Shown piece after piece: positions 1 to 4,303 of a stretch of 7,155 nucleotides of DNA. Origin of the DNA: Clostridia bacterium. GTDB lineage: Bacteria; Bacillota; Clostridia; Christensenellales; DTU072. The stretch lies in the NCBI GenBank assembly GCA_028701415.1, contig JAQVQU010000068.1, positions 1 through 7,155 on the forward strand, given 5' to 3'. The notes beneath the pieces are model-generated. The model saw nothing but the letters and a program-made list of their open reading frames with translations, did no database searches and was not told the origin of the DNA. How positions within the stretch are numbered: position 1 is the first letter of the stretch; every line of letters begins with the position of its first letter. The translations under genes were made by a program, and so were the position numbers.

Positions 1-1192
1 AATTCGTATCTAACAAAGTGATTCCATCTATTGTCAAGTCAAAATATGGCGCAGAACGATATACTGATTCTTGGAAAACACCGTCAACAATTGCTTCTGT
101 GTCAGGAGTGGCAGCATCAGAATCAAGATCTACAGGGTAAGTTGTTAGAGCAGCTCCGTTTACTGTGAACGTAGCGGTATCATAAACCTTAAGTGTCCCT
201 GCTATAAGTTCTGCCTTCTTTGTGTCAAGCACTGTTGCGGTTCCTTCAGCTGGGGCTATTGCGCCAAGATTTGTAAGTTTTACACCTCCATTGGAGAGAG
301 TTCCAACCCAATCATAAGCAACTGCTTCACCGGCCTGGACCTGCTCAATTACATAGTTGTAATAAGGAGACCAGTCAATTCTAGAAGAAACGATAAATGT
401 ATTTGGGCATGCACTCTCTGTAGATCCGTTATAGGAAACATTTGGTACACCAGCCTCTTCACAAGCGTTAGGAGCTCCCCAGGAATCTGCGTGCTGACTA
501 ATAAGTTTGCACCCTCCTGCGATTAAGTTTACCGCGGAATTGTTTTCTGCTGTTTCATCATACCAGCTACCCGTAAAAGTAACATCCATTGTTACTGTGG
601 GGCAAACTGATTTTGCGCCAAGATAGAATGATGTATATCCCGAAATAACCTCTGCGTATGTATATGCTCCAATGTAACCCATCTTCGCTTGATCTGCAGT
701 GAATTCTTCTGCTGCTATCATTTCATTCAATTTCATACCTGCGGCAACACCAGCCAGAAAGCGTCCTTCATATATATCCGCAAATGCATTAGCGTAGTTT
801 GGTAGCTCCTCGGTGTGAGCTCTTGTTCCCGTTGCATGACAGAATTGAACATCTGGATATTCTTTTGCAGCTTTGATCATATATTCTTCATGGCCAAAAC
901 TGTCAGCAAAAACGATGTCACAACCAGCATCTGCTAATTTGGCAGCTTCCTGATAACAGGCATCTCCCTCTGGAACTCCTGTTACGATAAGAACCTGTTC
1001 ATCGCTTAGCCCGTATGCAGCTTGAGTTGCTTTCAATGCGTCGATAAAGTTTTTGTCATATGTGCTGTTTTCATCGTGTAAACAAATAAGACCGATTTTG
1101 AATTCGTCCTTTTCCTTACAGCCAACTACTGACACAGCTAACAAGCTAACAAGAGCTACGACTAGCAAAAGTACAATAAGTTTCTTTTTCAT
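1..1192 (-). CDS. BMP/PnrA-family substrate-binding lipoprotein of a nucleoside-type ABC importer (3' end outside window)
   Basis: The reading frame is open from the ATG at 1192 to the left edge, giving 397 residues with no stop, so the C-terminus is missing. Residues 1-24 are a lipoprotein signal peptide: lysines at 2-4, a hydrophobic core, then the lipobox VVGC with Cys25 as the probable acylated residue. The mature protein opens with KIGLICLHDENSTYD (32-46), the first strand and ligand loop typical of one subgroup of BMP (basic membrane protein, PnrA-like) binding proteins, followed by the periplasmic-binding fold with ADSFGHEEYM (96-105) and a YEGRFLAGVAAGMKL stretch (141-155). Characterised PnrA-like members bind purine nucleosides and feed an ABC importer; the adjacent xpt fits purine salvage, but the ligand here is inferred. 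The Shine-Dalgarno GGAGGAG (1199-1205) lies 6 bases upstream. Base composition looks somewhat richer in G+C than the neighbours, as expected for a well-expressed gene. Permease and ATPase genes would be expected beyond the left edge. Confidence 0.88.
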   Translation of the reverse strand, partial: MKKKLIVLLLVVALVSLLAVSVVGCKEKDEFKIGLICLHDENSTYDKNFIDALKATQAAYGLSDEQVLIVTGVPEGDACYQEAAKLADAGCDIVFADSFGHEEYMIKAAKEYPDVQFCHATGTRAHTEELPNYANAFADIYEGRFLAGVAAGMKLNEMIAAEEFTADQAKMGYIGAYTYAEVISGYTSFYLGAKSVCPTVTMDVTFTGSWYDETAENNSAVNLIAGGCKLISQHADSWGAPNACEEAGVPNVSYNGSTESACPNTFIVSSRIDWSPYYNYVIEQVQAGEAVAYDWVGTLSNGGVKLTNLGAIAPAEGTATVLDTKKAELIAGTLKVYDTATFTVNGAALTTYPVDLDSDAATPDTEAIVDGVFQESVYRSAPYFDLTIDGITLLDTN

Positions 1193-1212
1193 GTTTTTCT
1201 CCTCCGTATATA

Positions 1213-1236
1213 GTTATTTGCCTTTCGGCCTAATAC
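1213..1236 (-). other. GNRA-capped hairpin just upstream of the lipoprotein start
   Basis: Read on the minus strand, GCC-GAAA-GGC forms a 3-bp stem closed by a GAAA tetraloop. An A/AG internal loop separates it from a lower stem of about 5 bp (GTATT against AATAAC with one bulge). It ends only 7 bases before the GGAGGAG ribosome binding site. A 5' hairpin here could stabilise the mRNA or tune translation. It matches no riboswitch class I recognise. Confidence 0.4.
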
Positions 1237-1272
1237 CCCTCAATAAACATATGCGATATTTTTCACGTATTC

Positions 1273-1321
1273 AACAATGTCTTCCCCATAGAAATGTTAT
1301 TGGATATTTCCAAACATTGTT
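1273..1321 (-). repeat. 8-bp inverted repeat enclosing a second hairpin (possible leader RNA structure or operator)
   Basis: The perfect arms AACAATGT (1273-1280) and ACATTGTT (1314-1321) are 33 bases apart. Directly against the right arm sits TTGGA-TATT-TCCAA (1300-1313), a perfect 5-bp stem with a 4-base loop. The remaining 19 bases (1281-1299) can form only a weak third stem, TTC against GAA. As RNA this is a three-way-junction-like layout; as DNA it could be a pair of protein-binding half-sites. The arrangement is read directly from sequence; the function is unknown. Confidence 0.5.
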
Positions 1322-1385
1322 TGCTTTTTGTAATTAGTCAATCCTTTATATTAAAAGCAATTTAGTCTTTGGTTGTATATAATCA

Positions 1386-1417
1386 ATAAAAATGCACAAC
1401 TTAAGTAAAATTGTGCA
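1386..1417 (-). terminator. Probable intrinsic terminator of xpt
   Basis: Beginning 17 bases after the xpt stop, minus-strand TGCACAATT (1409-1417) pairs with AGTTGTGCA (1393-1401) through a 9-bp stem with one G-T wobble and a 7-base loop. TTTTT (1388-1392) follows immediately. The stem is moderately weak, so some read-through into the lipoprotein gene is possible. Confidence 0.65.
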
Positions 1418-1434
1418 AGTTATTGTGTGTTTGA

Positions 1435-2010
1435 TTAGTCCCCTCGGAAAATAATTTTGCTTTCTGTCATCTTGTCAATTATTGACAAACTGTAAACCTT
1501 AAATCCTTCCTTTCTAAGCATATCTCCGCCACCCTGAAACCCTTTTTCAATGGCAACAGCTGTTCCAACTAGAGTCGCACCAGAATCCTCGACTATTTCT
1601 ATTAAAGCCCTAAGGGCTGAACCTTTTGCAAGAAAATCGTCGACTATTAGAACTTTATCATCCTTTCCTAGATACTCTGCGCTAATCATTATTTCGCTAT
1701 ATTTACCTGTTGTATAAGAATGGACAGCCGATTTGAAAACCTGGTCTGAAAGATTGATGGTTCTTTTCTTCTTAGCAAAAATAAAAGGAACTTTAAAGGC
1801 TGATGCAGTCATACATGCAAGAGGTATCCCTGAAGATTCCACTGTAAGTATTTTTGTAACTCCACTGTCTTTATAATGGTCATAAATAGCGTTTGCTAGC
1901 TCTGTTACTATGGATACATCAACTTGGTGATTTAAAAAACTGTCTACTTTGAGAACACTATGAGGACAAATCTTACCGTATTTTAGTATTTGTTCTTCTA
2001 AAAACTGCAT
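1435..2010 (-). CDS. xpt: Xanthine phosphoribosyltransferase (Xpt)
   Basis: This 191-residue cytoplasmic enzyme transfers the phosphoribosyl group of PRPP to xanthine, giving XMP for guanine nucleotide synthesis. Length and sequence follow the Bacillus-type Xpt (about 194 residues) end to end. LKVDSFLNHQ (20-29) is the characteristic N-terminal segment, VESSGI (57-62) lies in the core, and the PRPP-binding loop is VLIVDDFLAKGSA (120-132) with its acidic Asp pair. IEKGFQ (154-159) belongs to the C-terminal part. The ATG at 2010 is supported by a modest Shine-Dalgarno AGAGGG (2017-2022) 6 bases upstream and by alignment with the known N-terminus. A strong promoter lies at 2038-2066, leaving a leader of only about 20 bases, so the guanine riboswitch that often controls xpt in Bacillota has no room here. 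The next gene is a BMP-type lipoprotein, consistent with purine salvage. Confidence 0.95.
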   Translation of the reverse strand: MQFLEEQILKYGKICPHSVLKVDSFLNHQVDVSIVTELANAIYDHYKDSGVTKILTVESSGIPLACMTASAFKVPFIFAKKKRTINLSDQVFKSAVHSYTTGKYSEIMISAEYLGKDDKVLIVDDFLAKGSALRALIEIVEDSGATLVGTAVAIEKGFQGGGDMLRKEGFKVYSLSIIDKMTESKIIFRGD

Positions 2011-2037
2011 TTACATCCCTCTTCTAAATATGAATTG

Positions 2038-2066
2038 ATTATACTATACGACAAAAAAGTAGTCAA
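2038..2066 (-). promoter_or_regulatory. Sigma-A-type promoter of xpt
   Basis: Minus-strand TTGACT (2061-2066, 5 of 6 consensus bases), a 17-base spacer, and a perfect TATAAT (2038-2043). Transcription should start near 2031, about 20 bases before the xpt ATG. A short imperfect palindrome, CTTTC-C-GAAAG (about 2075-2085), lies just upstream of the -35 element; it could be a regulator site, but this is unsupported. Confidence 0.85.
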
Positions 2067-2112
2067 ACATTTTACTTTCCGAAAGGGGGTTATAAGTGAA
2101 CTAAATCTACAA

Positions 2113-2147
2113 TAAAAAAATGGGCTATTGTCAAATATTTTTCCCAT
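2113..2147 (-). terminator. Intrinsic terminator of the thiT-thiN operon
   Basis: About 37 bases past the thiN stop, minus-strand ATGGG (2143-2147) pairs with CCCAT (2120-2124). Between them an inner TATT-TGAC-AATA hairpin closes the loop across an AAAAA/G internal bulge. A run of seven Ts follows, overlapping the end of the stem (2114-2120). It separates the thiamine operon from the xpt promoter. Confidence 0.7.
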
Positions 2148-2184
2148 CATTATCTCAGCTTTTCGTTTTTTAATAGATTACCCC

Positions 2185-2793
2185 TCAATAAGTCTTTTCT
2201 TTAATGATAAAAAGGTAAATTCCTCCCTTTTTTATATAAAAAGAAAACTTTTTTTCTGTAGCAATATTTGAAATTCCCCTCGAATCAAGGGAATTCAAAA
2301 ATAGGTCTTTTATTTCATAAAATAATCCTTTTCCTCCATCCAAAATTGCCTCCCCAGATGAAGAAATTGCCGAGATAATGTCTTTTTTTTCAACCTCATA
2401 TTCTACATAAGACGTCTCATAAGAAACTTTTATTCCTTTTGCAACAATATAAGCTTTTTTATTTAAAGAATTGGCGATTCTAAGTAATCCGAGATTTGCA
2501 AGCTGGTGATCAGGTCTTCCCCCAAAAGCCCCATAAATCTTGATTGTTTGAACCCCCTCAGTTTCACATGCTAATCTAATTGCAAACTCACCATCTGTAA
2601 AATCCTTTTGTTTGGGAATAATTCTTGTTCGAATATTTTCAGGGAGTTCCCCAATACTATCCATATCCCCAATTATAATGTCTGGAGTCTTTTCTCCTTT
2701 TAGCAGATTATATCCCCCATCCGCACAAATAATGTATGGCTCAGTTACTTCTAAATCCAAATTGGGTCCATTCAATACAATTGCAATGTCCAT
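2185..2793 (-). CDS. thiN: Thiamine pyrophosphokinase (ThiN type)
   Basis: This enzyme transfers pyrophosphate from ATP to thiamine, making the cofactor TPP in one step. It is a 202-residue cytoplasmic protein, close to the usual 210-220. Family motifs are present in order: ICADGG (near residue 24), IIGDMDSI (about 40-47) with the metal-binding Asp residues, KDFTDGEFA (about 63-71), GGRPDHQLANL (about 91-101), and SRGISN near the C-terminus. The frame extends to a TTG at 2814, but that codon has no ribosome binding site. The ATG at 2793 has AAGGAG (2798-2803) 4 bases upstream and begins directly on the first beta strand, so it is preferred. The gene sits 57 bases downstream of thiT with no terminator between, so the two are probably co-transcribed under the TPP riboswitch: the transporter brings thiamine in and ThiN traps and activates it. 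A terminator follows at 2113-2147. Confidence 0.95.
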   Translation of the reverse strand: MDIAIVLNGPNLDLEVTEPYIICADGGYNLLKGEKTPDIIIGDMDSIGELPENIRTRIIPKQKDFTDGEFAIRLACETEGVQTIKIYGAFGGRPDHQLANLGLLRIANSLNKKAYIVAKGIKVSYETSYVEYEVEKKDIISAISSSGEAILDGGKGLFYEIKDLFLNSLDSRGISNIATEKKFSFYIKKGGIYLFIIKEKTY

Positions 2794-2850
2794 TTTTCTC
2801 CTTATATTGCCCAAAGTTTTCTTACAAAACCCGTGTTACAGATAATTATA

Positions 2851-3825
2851 TTATGGGGTTTTATTTTCCACTATTCTATCCTTCTTTGAAACTATTTTTT
2901 TCTTAGATGAAATTAAAGGATCAATAACTCGCTTAAAAGTTCGTGAGGAAAATAAAGTGGCCCCAATTATAAGTGAGATTGCAATATCTGCTAAAGAAAA
3001 TGAATTATATAGAAAGCTCCATGCTACCGCACCATAGTTATCTGGGTCTCCAGAGCCGAATACGAAAATTCCACTTACAACATGGGAAAGATACCTGAAC
3101 AACACAGCAACTATCGCACCCAGAGAAAACTGTAATATCATCTTTTTCTCAAACAATCTAGTTTCTCCAAATATTCCAGTTAAACCAATGGCCGAAAAAG
3201 CAATGGGATAATCTAATAAAAACTGAACCGGGTGATAAAACCATGGGGCTTGAATAAACTGAAGTAATCCGTAAATAACACCCGCAAGTACCCCTTTTCT
3301 TATCCCGAATACATAAGAGTAGATCATTAATGGCAAAAGACTAGCAAATGTAACTGATCCCCCTTGTGGTAGTTCAATAAACCTTACATATGACAGAGCG
3401 AAACTCATAGCTATACAAATTGAGGCATAAACTATTGATTTATTACTAGCATTTTTATCAGTCTTTTTCCCAAGTAATAAGGCAATTAGGACAATACCTA
3501 CAACCAATATTATGGTATATAAGTATAACTGAAGAGGACTATTGATTGCTCCCTCGATCGTCTTAATACTGAATATATCTTCGAGATACCCCGCTTCTTT
3601 ATACTCAATTAACCTTAAGGACATTAACAAGGTTATGAGTGAAACAGAATAACCAATTACTATCCCCAAAGATATAGCCCCAAATGTTTTCAAAGATAAT
3701 GGTTTCTTCTTTTGAAGATAGAAATAAACTACAATCATGCTTAAAGCAATCCCTATCGTAACAAAAAGGGCAATAGTAGATGTCTTTTCATAATAAGATA
3801 GTTCAGAAAAAGGTTTTGTAAACAT
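2851..3825 (-). CDS. thiT: Thiamine-specific ECF transporter substrate-binding membrane protein (ThiT-like) with N-terminal extension
   Basis: This 324-residue polytopic membrane protein captures thiamine for an energy-coupling-factor transporter. The ThiT domain covers about residues 128-295: a GGSVTFASLLPLMIY segment (155-169), GLLQF (186-190), then the hallmark PWFYHPVQFLLDYPIAF (194-210), RYLSHVVSGIFVFG (244-257) and a YN pair (273-274) near the last helix. These correspond to conserved thiamine-pocket regions of the family. Characterised ThiT proteins are about 180-200 residues; here about 125 extra N-terminal residues add three probable helices (17-37, 47-70, 98-119), and a lysine-rich tail ends the protein. 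The ATG at 3825 has AGGAGG (3830-3835) 4 bases upstream. The gene is led by a TPP riboswitch with attenuator and followed by thiN. No EcfA/EcfT genes are visible, so it would depend on a shared module encoded elsewhere (inference). Confidence 0.9.
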   Translation of the reverse strand: MFTKPFSELSYYEKTSTIALFVTIGIALSMIVVYFYLQKKKPLSLKTFGAISLGIVIGYSVSLITLLMSLRLIEYKEAGYLEDIFSIKTIEGAINSPLQLYLYTIILVVGIVLIALLLGKKTDKNASNKSIVYASICIAMSFALSYVRFIELPQGGSVTFASLLPLMIYSYVFGIRKGVLAGVIYGLLQFIQAPWFYHPVQFLLDYPIAFSAIGLTGIFGETRLFEKKMILQFSLGAIVAVLFRYLSHVVSGIFVFGSGDPDNYGAVAWSFLYNSFSLADIAISLIIGATLFSSRTFKRVIDPLISSKKKIVSKKDRIVENKTP

Positions 3826-3850
3826 AATTCCTCCTAAGCAGGAACTTTAC

Positions 3851-3882
3851 AAAAGAAAAACTCCAAGAGATTATCTTAGAGT
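3851..3882 (-). terminator. Riboswitch-controlled intrinsic terminator (attenuator) before thiT
   Basis: Minus-strand ACTCTAAGA (3874-3882) pairs with TCTTGGAGT (3860-3868): 9 bp with one T-G wobble and a 5-base loop, followed by TTTTTCTTTT (3851-3860, overlapping the stem end). It lies between the TPP aptamer and the thiT ribosome binding site, as expected for transcription-termination control by TPP. A competing hairpin, TCTTA (3887-3891) with TAAGA (3874-3878), would take up five bases of the terminator's 5' arm and could act as antiterminator. Confidence 0.85.
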
Positions 3883-3893
3883 CGCATAAGAAT

Positions 3894-3967
3894 GCTTTCT
3901 TTCGGGAGAATGACCTCCATCAAGTTCAAAGGGTGTAATCTCAGGTGGGAATCCACCACCCCCAGCT
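3894..3967 (-). ncRNA. TPP riboswitch (THI element) aptamer
   Basis: On the minus strand the conserved elements appear in order. GGGGGTG pairs with CACCC as P2. GGTGG-ATTC-CCACC forms P3. The invariant CTGAGATTA follows, then ACCC, TTTGAAC, TTGAT, and the P5 hairpin GGAG-GTCATT-CTCC, then CG. The closing P1 is short (GCT 3964-3966 with AGC 3894-3896). The usual GAACCTGAT reads GAACTTGAT, and the 3' AGGGA block after CG reads AAAGA, so this is a slightly divergent aptamer. Binding of TPP should favour the terminator at 3851-3882 and reduce transcription of thiT and thiN, giving product feedback on thiamine uptake and activation. Confidence 0.95.
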
Positions 3968-3983
3968 ATTTAATTATATCTAT

Positions 3984-4012
3984 ACTTTATTTCTTTCCTA
4001 GACATTTGTCAA
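3984..4012 (-). promoter_or_regulatory. Promoter of the TPP riboswitch-thiT-thiN operon
   Basis: A perfect minus-strand TTGACA (4007-4012) stands 17 bases from TAAAGT (3984-3989, 4 of 6 matches). The predicted start near 3977 is about 10 bases ahead of the aptamer, as expected for a riboswitch leader. A small inverted repeat, GACA-TT-TGTC (4001-4010), overlaps the -35 element and could be a coincidental or real operator. Confidence 0.75.
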
Positions 4013-4271
4013 GTACACTTAATTCAATCCATATCACCTATTTATTCTCTCAAAAAAACAAGTAAATTCCCAGACTGACTTCTACTTTTCTCATACTAAC
4101 TTCCACTACAGGTATCACTGTGGAGTTTACTTTGGGAATTTTAGCTTTCTAGAATACTTTTTTATATTCCCTAACCATTAACTTACCTTAGTAAATTTTC
4201 ATCCATAATAAACCCAAATAATCCTATTTTTTAAAGACTGCACCTTGAAATTATATTGCCTTAACTATAAA
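4013..4271. other. Gene-free stretch upstream of the thiamine operon with unexplained inverted repeats
   Basis: No open frame with a credible start and ribosome binding site is present on either strand. The right part (4142-4271) is AT-rich with nothing recognised beyond small dyads such as GAATA/TATTC near 4151. The left part (4052-4141) contains nested inverted repeats followed on the minus strand by seven Ts and is described separately. It lies between the terminator of the MMPL gene and the promoter of the thiamine operon, so it is not needed by either gene as annotated. Confidence 0.5.
4052..4141 (-). other. Nested inverted repeats ending in a T run (possible small RNA or attenuator remnant)
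   Basis: The arms AAATTCCCA (4064-4072) and TGGGAATTT (4133-4141) are perfect 9-bp complements. A second pair, AAGTAAA (4060-4066) and TTTACTT (4126-4132), overlaps one of them and would exclude it in part. Inside, AACT-T-CCAC (4098-4106) pairs with GTGGAGTT (4120-4127), 8 bp with one bulge. On the minus strand the structure ends in TTTTTTT (4052-4058), like an intrinsic terminator. Alternative pairings before a U run resemble an attenuator or a short terminated transcript, but no promoter or regulated gene was identified. Strand and function are inferred. Confidence 0.4.
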
Positions 4272-4298
4272 AATCCCTCAAATAATTTTTGAGGGATT
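4269..4298 (-). terminator. Intrinsic terminator of the MMPL gene
   Basis: Five bases after the stop codon, a perfect 11-bp stem AATCCCTCAAA/TTTGAGGGATT (arms 4272-4282 and 4288-4298, 5-base loop) runs into TTTTT on the minus strand. It is the strongest terminator in the window and isolates this gene from the thiamine operon. Confidence 0.92.
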
Positions 4299-4303
4299 AA
4301 TAA

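Larger units (their letters stand above)
1193..1434 (-). other. Intergenic leader of the lipoprotein gene with nested inverted repeats
   Basis: This 242-base gap separates xpt from the lipoprotein gene. Going leftwards it holds the xpt terminator (1386-1417), a long-range 8-bp inverted repeat AACAATGT/ACATTGTT (1273-1280 and 1314-1321) enclosing a smaller hairpin, a short GAAA-capped hairpin (1213-1236) and the Shine-Dalgarno. No convincing promoter was found. The best candidates are weak: TTGAAT and TATGTT with a 17-base spacer, just downstream of the inverted repeat, or TTGACT at about 1336-1341 with a poor -10 element. The hallmark bases of the purine riboswitch are absent. Confidence 0.5.

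Noticed and set aside
1..1192. Lipoprotein frame as a pseudogene because no stop is visible
   Set aside because: The frame is uninterrupted for 397 codons with intact signal peptide and family motifs; the stop simply lies outside the window.
1053..1337. Plus-strand open frame of 94 codons across the start of the lipoprotein gene
   Set aside because: It lies antisense to the signal peptide and leader, has no ribosome binding site, and its translation looks like low-complexity antisense sequence.
1376..1382. Plus-strand TATAAT as a promoter
   Set aside because: There is no -35 element at a suitable distance and no plus-strand gene downstream.
1193..1384. Purine riboswitch upstream of the lipoprotein gene
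   Set aside because: The nested stems recall its topology, but the conserved junction and loop bases (for example the TTTCTACC segment and the TATA entry) are absent.
2114..2137. Promoter from the TTGACA within the thiN terminator
   Set aside because: At a 17-base spacing the -10 position reads TGTAGA, only 3 of 6 matches, and a much better promoter lies at 2038-2066.
2794..2814. TTG start at 2814 for thiN
   Set aside because: No ribosome binding site precedes it, while the ATG at 2793 has AAGGAG at a workable distance and fits the usual N-terminus.
4101..4125. T-box-like segment on the plus strand (GGTATCAC with a hairpin)
   Set aside because: The T-box core sequence and specifier stem are missing and no plus-strand gene follows.
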